Shown here: in pieces, positions 34,285-41,956 of the stretch
How the letters are laid out: each line of letters begins with the position of its first letter
Position numbering within the stretch: position 1 is the stretch's first letter
From: Castellaniella sp.
GTDB taxonomy: Bacteria > Pseudomonadota > Gammaproteobacteria > Burkholderiales > Burkholderiaceae_B
Length of the DNA stretch: 41,956 nt
NCBI GenBank assembly: GCA_019104865.1
Contig: JAHRWZ010000052.1
Location: forward strand, 1-41,956
Direction of reading: 5' to 3'
The notes under the pieces: model-generated
What the model was told of the DNA's origin: nothing
The model's input: the letters and a program-made list of their open reading frames with translations, nothing else
The model's database searches: none
Translations under genes and position numbers: made by a program

Positions 34285-35247
34285 TCAGCGGGCTTCCTGG
34301 AAGCGCCCATAGGCGGAGATACGCTCCATGCGGCGGCGCAGGAGTTCGTCGGTTTCCAGGCCGGACAATTCGCGCAGCGCGTCGGCCAGGGCTCGATGCA
34401 GCTGACGCGCCATGGTGGCCGGGTCACGGTGTGCACCGCCCACTGGTTCGTTAACCACGCGATCGATCAGGCCCAGATCCTTCAGGCGGGGGGCCGTGAT
34501 CGCCAGGGCTTCGGCAGCGGTCGCGGCCTTGTCGGCACTGCGCCACAAAATGGACGCGCAGCCCTCGGGCGAGATCACCGAATACGTGGAGTACTGCAAC
34601 ATCATGACGGTATCGCCGACCGCGATCGCCAGAGCCCCGCCCGAGCCACCCTCGCCGATGATGGTGACGATGATGGGCACCTTGAGCCCCGCCATCGCGA
34701 ACAGGTTGTGGCCGATGGCTTCGGACTGGCCGCGTTCCTCGGCGCCGACCCCGGGGTAGGCACCCGGGGTATCGACGAAGGTGAAGATCGGCAGGCGGAA
34801 TTTCTCGGCCAGACGCATCAGGCGCAGGGCCTTGCGGTAGCCCTCCGGGCGCGGCATGCCGAAATTGCGCATGGCGCGTTCCTTGGTGTCGCGGCCTTTC
34901 TGGTGACCGATCACCATGCAGGGCGTGCCGTTGAATCGCGCCAGCCCACCCACGATGGACTGGTCGTCGGCGTACATGCGGTCGCCGTGCAACTCGTGGA
35001 AATCCGTAAACAGCGCATGGACGTAGTCCATGGTGTAGGGGCGCTGCGGGTGGCGCGCCACCAGCGCCGTCTGCCAGGGGGTGAGCTTGGCATAGATGCT
35101 CTTGGCCAGGGTCTGGCTTTTCTGCTGCAGACGGCCGACTTCCTCGGAGATGTCCACGGCGGAATCCGTCTGCACGTAGCGCAGTTCCTCGATCTTCTGA
35201 TCGAGTTCGGCCAGGGGCTGTTCGAATTCAAGAAAGGTATTTCGCAT
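34285..35247 (-). CDS. accA: Acetyl-CoA carboxylase carboxyltransferase subunit alpha
   Basis: AccA with AccD transfers the carboxyl group from biotin to acetyl-CoA, starting fatty-acid synthesis. The 320-residue length matches the family. Landmarks are [19 protein letters not shown] at the N-terminus, [37 protein letters not shown] (about 157-176), [17 protein letters not shown] (about 195-211) and [11 protein letters not shown]. The start ATG is 27 bp after the DNA glycosylase stop, consistent with one operon. Confidence 0.96.
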   Translation of the reverse strand: MRNTFLEFEQPLAELDQKIEELRYVQTDSAVDISEEVGRLQQKSQTLAKSIYAKLTPWQTALVARHPQRPYTMDYVHALFTDFHELHGDRMYADDQSIVGGLARFNGTPCMVIGHQKGRDTKERAMRNFGMPRPEGYRKALRLMRLAEKFRLPIFTFVDTPGAYPGVGAEERGQSEAIGHNLFAMAGLKVPIIVTIIGEGGSGGALAIAVGDTVMMLQYSTYSVISPEGCASILWRSADKAATAAEALAITAPRLKDLGLIDRVVNEPVGGAHRDPATMARQLHRALADALRELSGLETDELLRRRMERISAYGRFQEAR

Positions 35248-35274
35248 GAGTACGGGGTTTCCAGGATGGAAAGA

Positions 35275-35919
35275 TCAATATTCGACGGCAGCGGCATCCA
35301 TGCTGCGCCACAGGTACCAGCTGGCGACCGTGCGCCACGGCGCCCAGGCCTGCGAGACCTCGCGGGCCTCGAAGCGCGACACGGGTTCGCCACTGAAGTA
35401 GTGATGGGAAATGGCCTTGAGCAGCGCGGTGTCGTCCAGCGGCAGCACGTCCGGGCGGCCCAGGAAAAAAATCAGGAACATTTCGGCTGACCAGCGCCCC
35501 ACCCCGCGGATTTCGCACAGCTGCGACAGGATGGTGGCATTGTCCTGCGCCTGCCACCAGGCCGGGTCCATCCGTTCGGACTGCTGAAAATACACGGCCG
35601 CGTCGCGGACGTACTGGGCCTTGCGCAGGGACAGCCCCATGGCGCGCAATTCGGCTTCGGAATGCTGGATGATCGCGTCGGGCAGCGTGTCCGGCCCGCA
35701 GGCCAGGACCAGCTGCTGCCAGAGCTTGCGGCCAAGCGCCAGGGAAATCTGCTGGCCCACGATGATGCGGATCAGGGTCTGGTAGGGGCTTTGACGCACC
35801 TGGATGCGCTCCTCGCCATAGACCGGGATCAGTTTGCGCAGGATGCGGTCACGCTGCATCAGGTCCTGGCAGGCCTCTGCCCAGTAGACCGGGCGCAGCT
35901 GAGTGTCTGGGTAGTGCAT
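35275..35919 (-). CDS. DNA-3-methyladenine glycosylase II (HhH-GPD family)
   Basis: This base-excision repair enzyme removes alkylated purines. The 214-residue protein has a helix-hairpin-helix plus GPD loop: CEIRGVGRWSAEMFLIFF, then the catalytic Asp in LPLDDTALLKA. Its size and motifs fit the short AlkA/Mag1-type group rather than the long E. coli AlkA. I prefer the ATG at 35919, which clears the cysS stop; an ATG at 35943 would add eight residues and overlap cysS by 16 bp. It sits between cysS and accA in a compact same-strand run. Confidence 0.88.
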   Translation of the reverse strand: MHYPDTQLRPVYWAEACQDLMQRDRILRKLIPVYGEERIQVRQSPYQTLIRIIVGQQISLALGRKLWQQLVLACGPDTLPDAIIQHSEAELRAMGLSLRKAQYVRDAAVYFQQSERMDPAWWQAQDNATILSQLCEIRGVGRWSAEMFLIFFLGRPDVLPLDDTALLKAISHHYFSGEPVSRFEAREVSQAWAPWRTVASWYLWRSMDAAAVEY

Positions 35920-35927
35920 GTCCACGT

Positions 35928-37370
35928 TTACACCCGCCGCCATTGCGTCAGGCCGCCGGCAACGTCGGCGAGTTCGACACCCTGTTCGCGCAGTTCGGCG
36001 CGGATCTGGTCGGCACGGGCAAAATTGCGGGACGTCTTGGCCTGGATGCGTTCGGCCACCAGCGCCTCGATGGCGTCGGCGGTCAGTGGCGCGGCCTGTG
36101 TCCCGCCAGACAGGAATCGGGTGGGTGATTGCAGATAGACCTGAGGATCGGTCTGCAGTAGGCCCAGGATGCCCCCCAGCGCGCGCAACAGGCCGCTGGC
36201 CTGGGGGCTGGCATCGCGGTTGGCCTGATTGGCCAGATCGAACAGCACGGCCACGGCGCCTGCCGTGTTGAAATCATCATCCATGGCGGCCTGGAAGGCC
36301 TGCGCGGCGGGCGTGCCCCAATCGATGACCGTGGCAGCCGGCGGCACGTTGGCCAGCGCCTGATACAGCCGGTCGAGCGCGTGCTGCGCATCCTGCAGGT
36401 TGTCGGGCGTGTAGTTCTGCACGCTGCGGTAATGACTGCGCACCAGGAAGAACCGCAGCATTTCGGATTCACGCGGGTTGGCGACATAGTCGGAGGCATC
36501 GTCGGCCACGCCGTCGGTCACGGTATCGCGGATACGGCGGAAATTACCCAGCGATTTGGACATTTTTTCGGCGTCCACCATCATCGGGCCGCAGTGCATC
36601 CAGGTCGTGGCCAGCGCGCCGCCAAAGGCGCCTTCGCTTTGTGCGATCTCGTTTTCGTGGTGGGGAAATTTCAGGTCGGGCCCGCCGCCGTGGATATCCA
36701 GTGGCATGCCCAGCAGGCTGTGGCTCATGGCCGAGCATTCGATATGCCAGCCGGGGCGCCCGGGCCCGTAGTCGGAATCCCAGCGGGTATCGGCGGGTTC
36801 GGCGGGCTTGGCCGATTTCCACAGCACGAAATCCAGGGGGTCTTGCTTGCCCGCCGCGACCGCCACGCGCTCGCCGGCGCGCAGGTCGTCGAGCGACTTG
36901 CCGGACAGTTTCCCGTAGCCCGGGAATTTGCGCACCGAGAAATTGACGTCGCCGTCGGCGCCGCGATAGGCCAGACCTTTTGATTCCAGGATGCGGATGA
37001 TGTCGAGCATGCCGGTCACGTGTTCTGTGGCGCGCGGCTCGTCGTCGGGCGCCTGGACCCCCAGGGCGCGTTCGTCGGCGCGCATGGCGGCGATGAAGAA
37101 TTCGGTCAGTGCGCGAATGGGCACGCCGCGCTCGACGGCGCGGCGGATGATCTTGTCGTCGATGTCGGTGATGTTGCGCACATAGCGCACCCGGTAGCCG
37201 GACGCCCGCAGCCAGCGCTGCACCACATCGAAGCTGACCAGCATGCGGGCATGGCCCAGGTGACAGAAGTCATACACCGTCATGCCGCAGACGTACATGC
37301 GCACCACCCCCGGTTCGACGGTTCGCAGTGGGGTTTTCTGGCGCGAAAGGGTGTTATAAATGTGCAGCAT
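35928..37370 (-). CDS. cysS: Cysteinyl-tRNA synthetase
   Basis: This class I synthetase charges tRNA-Cys. The 480-residue protein has the zinc Cys in [11 protein letters not shown] (about 25-35), the HIGH-type motif HLGHAR just after it, [28 protein letters not shown] with zinc ligands, and KMSKSLGNF (about 270). The C-terminal anticodon-binding helices are complete. ATG at 37370. It diverges from the TPR gene at 37500; the 129-bp gap must contain both promoters, but I see no clear consensus pair. Confidence 0.96.
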   Translation of the reverse strand: MLHIYNTLSRQKTPLRTVEPGVVRMYVCGMTVYDFCHLGHARMLVSFDVVQRWLRASGYRVRYVRNITDIDDKIIRRAVERGVPIRALTEFFIAAMRADERALGVQAPDDEPRATEHVTGMLDIIRILESKGLAYRGADGDVNFSVRKFPGYGKLSGKSLDDLRAGERVAVAAGKQDPLDFVLWKSAKPAEPADTRWDSDYGPGRPGWHIECSAMSHSLLGMPLDIHGGGPDLKFPHHENEIAQSEGAFGGALATTWMHCGPMMVDAEKMSKSLGNFRRIRDTVTDGVADDASDYVANPRESEMLRFFLVRSHYRSVQNYTPDNLQDAQHALDRLYQALANVPPAATVIDWGTPAAQAFQAAMDDDFNTAGAVAVLFDLANQANRDASPQASGLLRALGGILGLLQTDPQVYLQSPTRFLSGGTQAAPLTADAIEALVAERIQAKTSRNFARADQIRAELREQGVELADVAGGLTQWRRV

Positions 37371-37499
37371 GTCGGATGGGCAAGGTCAAGCGATCCCCAC
37401 ACGCCGGGCCTGCCGGCTGCGCGATGGGATGTAAAATGAACTGCCAAGTATACCGTCCCCTGGCTCCATCCCTGAACCCTCCCATAGGCGCTGCGTGTC

Positions 37500-38228
37500 G
37501 TGATTCGTGTTTTTCTGACTGTTTTGACTCTGTGCGCGGGCCTGGCGGCAGGGCCGGCGACCGGCGCATCCCATGATACTAACGCGTCCGGGGCCGCGCT
37601 CCAAGGCCTGAATTTCAACCCGAAGACGGGCGAGTTCACGCTGCCCGAAGCCCCGGACGGCGGCTGGAAAGCCTTCGCCGATCTGCTGCAAAAAGCCACG
37701 CCGTCGGTCAACACGGCCATCCCCCTGACGCCGTCGCAGGTCACCGACCACATCGCGGCGATGATCGATGCGGGGCAGGCCCGCGAAGCCCTGGACGTCA
37801 TCCAGAAACGCGAAACCGCGCGCGCCGCATCGGCCCCGGTGGGCACCGACGTCCAGCTCGAATACCAGAAAGGCCGCGCGCTGGCGGCTCTGGGCGAACA
37901 CGACCAGGCCATCGCCCTGTGGCAGCGGATGACGGAAGCCTTCCCCGAACTGCCCGAACCCTGGAATGCCCTGGCCATCGAATACGCCGGGCAAGGCAAA
38001 CTGCAGATGGCACACGACGCCCTGAACATGGCGCTGGCCTCGGACCCGTCCTTCGCCCCCGCGCTGGAAAACCTGGGCCACGTGCAGATGGCGCTGGCGC
38101 AGGAATCTTTCGCCCGGGCACGCGCCGCCCAGACCCATCCGGCCACCATCGCCCCGGCCACCCCCGAACCGCTCCAGAATCAGCCCGGCAAACGCCCACT
38201 GCCCACGGCGCCAGCCACCATGCGCTAG
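37500..38228 (+). CDS. Exported TPR-repeat protein
   Basis: This 242-residue protein has a signal peptide (about 1-23, ending ATG-ASH), an extended linker, and TPR repeats from about 115 to 205, including [40 protein letters not shown] and [17 protein letters not shown]. It ends in a Pro/Ala-rich tail. The start is GTG at 37500; no obvious ribosome-binding site precedes it. It probably acts as a periplasmic scaffold. It lies 53 bp upstream of the cyclophilin gene, so both may be one transcript. Confidence 0.82.
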   Translation: MIRVFLTVLTLCAGLAAGPATGASHDTNASGAALQGLNFNPKTGEFTLPEAPDGGWKAFADLLQKATPSVNTAIPLTPSQVTDHIAAMIDAGQAREALDVIQKRETARAASAPVGTDVQLEYQKGRALAALGEHDQAIALWQRMTEAFPELPEPWNALAIEYAGQGKLQMAHDALNMALASDPSFAPALENLGHVQMALAQESFARARAAQTHPATIAPATPEPLQNQPGKRPLPTAPATMR

Positions 38229-38281
38229 GCGGCACCCGCCCCAACCGCTCGCGTCCCTTCAACCGACCGCCGCCGATACTC

Positions 38282-38923
38282 ATGTCCCATCCGTTTTTTT
38301 CCACCCGCATCCTGTCCTGGATGCGTGTCCTCAGCCTGGGCTGCGCCCTGGCCATGGCCCCCGGCCTGGCAGGCGCCGCTTCCGGTCCCCTCAACTCCAC
38401 CCAAGGCAAACCCATGAGCACCAATCCGCACGTCAAGCTGCACACCAACAAGGGCGACATGCTCATCGAGCTGGATGCCGACAAAGCACCCAAGACGGTT
38501 GAAAACTTCCTGACCTACGTGAAGGAAGGCTTCTACGACGGCACGATCTTTCACCGCGTCATCAACAACTTCATGGTCCAGGGCGGTGGTTTCGAACCCG
38601 GCATGAAGCAAAAGCAGACCCACGCCCCCGTCGAAAACGAGGCCAACAACGGCCTGAAGAACGATCGCTACACGCTGGCCATGGCGCGCACGTCCGACCC
38701 GCACTCGGCCACCGCCCAGTTCTTCATCAACGTGGCGGACAACGACTTCCTGAACTTCACGGCACCCACCTCCAACGGCTGGGGCTACACGGTGTTCGGC
38801 CGCGTCATCGAAGGCACGGAAGTGGTCGATGAGATCAAGAAGGTCAAGACCGGCAACAAGGGCTTCCACCAAGACGTCCCGGTGGAAGACGTCGTCATCG
38901 AAAGCGCCACCCTGGTTGAATAA
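38282..38923 (+). CDS. ppiA: Peptidyl-prolyl cis-trans isomerase, cyclophilin type
   Basis: Cyclophilins catalyse proline isomerisation during folding. Key motifs are present: [33 protein letters not shown] with the catalytic Arg, [17 protein letters not shown], and [11 protein letters not shown]. Read from 38282 the protein has 213 residues with a signal peptide ([20 protein letters not shown]), so it would be periplasmic. A second ATG at 38414 has AAGG seven bases upstream and gives a 169-residue cytosolic form typical of PpiB. Both are in frame. I chose the longer form because the signal sequence is well formed. Confidence 0.9.
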   Translation: MSHPFFSTRILSWMRVLSLGCALAMAPGLAGAASGPLNSTQGKPMSTNPHVKLHTNKGDMLIELDADKAPKTVENFLTYVKEGFYDGTIFHRVINNFMVQGGGFEPGMKQKQTHAPVENEANNGLKNDRYTLAMARTSDPHSATAQFFINVADNDFLNFTAPTSNGWGYTVFGRVIEGTEVVDEIKKVKTGNKGFHQDVPVEDVVIESATLVE

Positions 38924-39701
38924 GGCGAGACTTCCAGGCGTCCTCTGGATTGCCTCGGACATCCACCTGGGCGCCACCGTTCCACGGACGGCCGGCGCCT
39001 TTTACGATTTTCTGGCGCAGGCCCGCACGCAGGCCCAGGCGCTGATCCTGTGCGGCGACATCTTCGATGCCTGGATCGGCGACGACCACGCGCTGCGTCA
39101 GCCGCCCGCCTGGCTGGAAGACGCCCTGCGCGAACTGCGCCTGACGGCGCAAGCGATCCCGCTGTGGCTGGTCCACGGCAACCGGGATTTCCTGATGGGC
39201 GCGGCCCTGGCCCGCACGCTGGGCGCGCAATTGATCCCCGCCCCCATCCGCCTGGACACCGATGCCGGCCCGATCCTGCTGGCCCACGGGGATGAATACT
39301 GCACGGATGACGTCGCCTACCAGCGCTTCCGATGCGTGGTGCGCACCCCCTGGATACAGAAGATGTTCCTGGCCCTGCCGCTGCCGCTGCGCCGGGCGAT
39401 CGCCCGCTGGGCGCGCGAACGCAGCCGGCGGGCCCACGGCACCAAGCCGATGCGGATCATGGACGTGAACCGGGATGCGGTAACCCAGGCCATGGCATCC
39501 GCCGGCTGCGAGACACTGATTCACGGTCATACGCACCGGCCGGCGGTCCACACGGTGCCTCTGGGCGATCATGAGGGCCGGCGCTACGTGCTGCCCGACT
39601 GGGAATTCGATCATGCCGCGCCGACGCGCGGGGGCTGGATTTCGATCGATACTGACGGAATCCGGATGCATGGGTGGCCGCCTGCAGGCGGTTCACCCTA
39701 A
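38916..39701 (+). CDS. lpxH: UDP-2,3-diacylglucosamine pyrophosphatase
   Basis: LpxH cleaves UDP-2,3-diacylglucosamine to lipid X in lipid A synthesis at the inner-membrane face. The 261-residue calcineurin-like phosphoesterase has every metal motif: SDIHLG (13-18), [12 protein letters not shown] (about 39-50), [19 protein letters not shown] and HGHTHRP. The start is not obvious: no ATG or GTG lies near, and the best candidate is TTG at 38916, overlapping the cyclophilin stop by 8 bp. The 3' end overlaps the convergent TerC-type gene by 9 bp. Confidence 0.92.
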   Translation: MNKARLPGVLWIASDIHLGATVPRTAGAFYDFLAQARTQAQALILCGDIFDAWIGDDHALRQPPAWLEDALRELRLTAQAIPLWLVHGNRDFLMGAALARTLGAQLIPAPIRLDTDAGPILLAHGDEYCTDDVAYQRFRCVVRTPWIQKMFLALPLPLRRAIARWARERSRRAHGTKPMRIMDVNRDAVTQAMASAGCETLIHGHTHRPAVHTVPLGDHEGRRYVLPDWEFDHAAPTRGGWISIDTDGIRMHGWPPAGGSP

Positions 39702-41276
39702 CTGTTCCACCTCGGGTTCTGTGTCGAGGGGGGCGATGCGTTCGATCTGCACGGCGGAGATTCGGCGGCCTGCCAGGGCGGCGACAGTGAAGCGGAAGCC
39801 GTCGTAGTCGTGCACGAGTTCGCACTGGTCGCCGACGTCTGGCAGGCGGCCGAAGCGGCTGAGCAGGTAGCCGGCGATGGTGGAGTATTCCTCGTCCTCG
39901 TCCACCAGGCCGTCGGTATGCAGGATCTGTTCCAGATGGTGCAGGTCGGCGGCGCCGTCCACCCGCCAGCGGCCCTGGCCCTGGTCGATGATGTCGGGGG
40001 CCTCGTCCTCGTCGGGGAATTCACCGGCGATGGCCTCGAAGATGTCGATGGGCGTCACCACGCCGACGATGGAACCGAATTCGTCGGCCACCAGCACCAG
40101 CAGGCCATGAGCGCGCTTGAGCGTTTCCATGAGCGACAGGATCTGGATGCTTTCATGGACGATGATCGGTTCGCGCAGGCGGGTTTCGCGGATGCCGCCG
40201 TGTTCGATCAGGTCCAGCAGCAGATCTTTCGCGCGCCCGACCCCGACGACCTCGTCCAGGGTGCCCCGGCAGACAGGGAAAAAGCTGTGCGGCTCGCGGA
40301 TCAGTTGCTCGCGCAATTCCTCGACGGGCGCTTCCAGATTGATCCAGGAAACATCGGTGCGGGGGGTCATCACGGAATGGACGTTGCGATCGCTGAGCGT
40401 CAGCACCCCGCTGACCATATTGCGTTCCTCGTCGCCGAACACCTCGACGGGCTTGGCGGCCGCCTGGTCGTCTTCAGGTTCCGGGCCGACCAGCGGTTTG
40501 CGCCCCAGCATCAGCAGGACGGTTTCGGCGGTGCGTTCGCGCAGCGGCCGGCGCATCTCGGCACGCCGGACGTTGCGTTTGGCCCATTGATTCAGGGTCT
40601 CGATCAGCACTGAAAAGACGATGGCGGCGTACAGGTAGCCCTTGGGGACCGGGAATTTGAAGCCGTCGGCCATCAGTGAAAAGCCGATGGTCAGCAGGAA
40701 CCCCAGACACAGGATGACCACGGTCTGGTGGGCATTGACGAACGTCGTCAGCGGCTTGGACGCCACCAGCATGATGCCCATGGCGATCACCACCGCGGCC
40801 ATCATGATCGCCAGATGGTCGACCATGCCCACGGCCGTGATCACCGAATCGACGGAGAACACCGCGTCCAGAATGACGATCTGGGTGACGATCACTCCGA
40901 AACCGGCGTGCAGTCGCGAACCCGAGGCGTGCTGGGTGCGGCCCTCGATGCGGTCGTGCAGTTCGAACGTGCCCTTGAACAGCAGGAAGAAGCCACCCAC
41001 GATCAGGATCAGGTCGCGGCCCGAGAACGACAGGTCGCCCAGGTGCACCAGGGGCTCGGTGAGCTTCACCAGCCAGGACATCAGCGTCAGCAGGAACAGA
41101 CGCATGATGAGCGCCAGGCTCAGGCCCAGCACACGGGCGCGGTCGCGCTGCTTGGGCGGCAGCTTGTCGACCAGGATGGCGATGAAGACCAGATTGTCGA
41201 TGCCCAGGACGATTTCCAGGACGATCAGGGTGAACAAGCCCACCCAGGCTGCCGGATCCAGCAACCATTCCATCAT
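39693..41276 (-). CDS. TerC-family membrane protein with CBS and CorC domains
   Basis: This 527-residue protein joins three parts: a TerC-type membrane domain (about 1-235, seven or so helices with [12 protein letters not shown] and [12 protein letters not shown], whose Asp residues are thought to bind metal), a CBS pair (about 300-420), and a CorC/HlyC C-terminal domain (about 435-520). The architecture matches YoaE/YegH-like proteins. TerC relatives are linked to manganese or calcium handling and tellurite resistance; the ion here is not known. AAGGA precedes the ATG (41276); a second ATG follows at once. It starts 9 bp after the suhB stop. Confidence 0.9.
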   Translation of the reverse strand: MMEWLLDPAAWVGLFTLIVLEIVLGIDNLVFIAILVDKLPPKQRDRARVLGLSLALIMRLFLLTLMSWLVKLTEPLVHLGDLSFSGRDLILIVGGFFLLFKGTFELHDRIEGRTQHASGSRLHAGFGVIVTQIVILDAVFSVDSVITAVGMVDHLAIMMAAVVIAMGIMLVASKPLTTFVNAHQTVVILCLGFLLTIGFSLMADGFKFPVPKGYLYAAIVFSVLIETLNQWAKRNVRRAEMRRPLRERTAETVLLMLGRKPLVGPEPEDDQAAAKPVEVFGDEERNMVSGVLTLSDRNVHSVMTPRTDVSWINLEAPVEELREQLIREPHSFFPVCRGTLDEVVGVGRAKDLLLDLIEHGGIRETRLREPIIVHESIQILSLMETLKRAHGLLVLVADEFGSIVGVVTPIDIFEAIAGEFPDEDEAPDIIDQGQGRWRVDGAADLHHLEQILHTDGLVDEDEEYSTIAGYLLSRFGRLPDVGDQCELVHDYDGFRFTVAALAGRRISAVQIERIAPLDTEPEVEQLG

Positions 41277-41285
41277 CGTGTTCCT

Positions 41286-41956
41286 TCAGGCGAGCAGATG
41301 CGTCATCATCTGCGCGAATATCTTGGGCGGCGCAGCCAGCACGTTGCCCGATTCCATCCAGCCCTGCTCACCCTGGAAGTCGGCCATCAGGCCGCCGGCC
41401 TCGAGCACCAGCAGGCTGCCGGCGGCCATGTCCCAGGGCTTGAGCCCGACGCCGCAGAAACCGTCCAGCCGGCCGCTGGCCACCCAGGACAGGTCCAGGA
41501 CCGTGGAGCCCGTGCGCCGCGCCGCCGCGCATTCGGCCAGCAGCGGGACGAAGGGCGAGCTTGCAGGCAACGCCGTGGACTGGGGGATGTGCGAGGCCAG
41601 CAAGGCGTCGTGGTAGCGCAAGCAGGAGGACACCCGCACCCGGCGGTCGTTCAGAAAGGCGCCGCTGCCCCGGCTGGCAGTGAACATTTCGTTGCGCGTG
41701 GGGTCATAGACCACCGCGTGCGCGGCCTGGCCCCGATGCATCAGCGCGATGGACACGGCATAGTGCGCGAAGCCGTGGATGAAGTTCGTGGTGCCGTCCA
41801 GCGGGTCGATCACCCACTGGAATTCCGCGTCCGCCTGGCCGCCGCCGGCCTGCAGGCGGCCGGATTCCTCGGCCAGGATGCCATGGTCGGGATAGGCTGT
41901 GCGTAAAATGTCGATGATGGATTCCTCTGCGGCCCGGTCGACTTCCGTGACGTAGT
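41286..41956 (-). CDS. suhB: Inositol-1-monophosphatase SuhB (5' end outside window)
   Basis: SuhB-type enzymes dephosphorylate inositol-1-phosphate, and in E. coli SuhB also joins the rRNA antitermination complex. The visible part, 223 codons, reads through to the window edge with YVTEVDRAAE first. It has the metal site GILAEESG, the signature WVIDPLDGTTNF, and GLKPWDMAAGSLLVLEAGG near the C-terminus. The N-terminal 40 or so residues, including the start, lie beyond 41956. The 9-bp gap to the TerC-type gene suggests a shared transcript. Confidence 0.93.
   Translation of the reverse strand, partial: YVTEVDRAAEESIIDILRTAYPDHGILAEESGRLQAGGGQADAEFQWVIDPLDGTTNFIHGFAHYAVSIALMHRGQAAHAVVYDPTRNEMFTASRGSGAFLNDRRVRVSSCLRYHDALLASHIPQSTALPASSPFVPLLAECAAARRTGSTVLDLSWVASGRLDGFCGVGLKPWDMAAGSLLVLEAGGLMADFQGEQGWMESGNVLAAPPKIFAQMMTHLLA

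Noticed and set aside
1..41956. CRISPR array, toxin-antitoxin, restriction or phage-defence system
   Set aside because: I saw no evenly spaced repeats and no recognisable defence or toxin families anywhere in the window.

Overview
The window is a high-GC stretch of a betaproteobacterial chromosome, most likely family Alcaligenaceae (Bordetella, Achromobacter or Castellaniella relatives). This rests on overall protein character, the housekeeping order cysS - DNA glycosylase - accA - tilS - lysC - tRNA-Ser, and a decayed insertion sequence that I recognise from memory as IS481-like. No database search was possible.

Layout. 1-1.9 kb: class II fructose-bisphosphate aldolase and a Mog-type molybdopterin adenylyltransferase. 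1.9-6.0 kb: an SDR-fold protein, the molybdate sensor ModE, and a convergent modABC molybdate importer with a ModE-type operator before modA. 6.1-7.7 kb: xerD and a YbaK-type deacylase. 7.7-21.0 kb (minus strand): a complete pelABCDEFG operon for the cationic exopolysaccharide Pel, all genes overlapping or nearly so. An eighth gene is fused to its 3' end by an 8-bp overlap and encodes a stand-alone GH114-type glycoside hydrolase.

21.0-25.5 kb: a lower-GC decaying island next to tRNA-Arg(CCT). It holds broken hflK, hflC and Nramp-transporter genes, an intact two-gene membrane-protein cassette, and a deleted IS481-family element. 25.7-30.5 kb (plus strand): an exported creatininase-family protein, an exported YVTN/YncE-type beta-propeller, an FMN L-lactate/2-hydroxyacid dehydrogenase and a SpmA/SpmB-like membrane protein. 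30.6-37.4 kb: a lipoprotein, an SSB-like OB-fold protein beside tRNA-Ser(GCT), then lysC, tilS, accA, a DNA glycosylase and cysS. 37.5-41.96 kb: a TPR protein, a cyclophilin, lpxH, a TerC/CBS/CorC membrane protein and the 3' part of suhB, which runs off the window.

Most interesting point. PelA here keeps all four deacetylase residues (D480, D482, H552, H556). Its N-terminal hydrolase domain, however, looks degenerate: the catalytic Glu position reads Asp (D170), and the VSVGE and NRG motifs are absent. The stand-alone hydrolase at the end of the operon has all of these motifs intact (D147, E207). This suggests Pel deacetylase and hydrolase functions have been divided between two proteins of the same operon.
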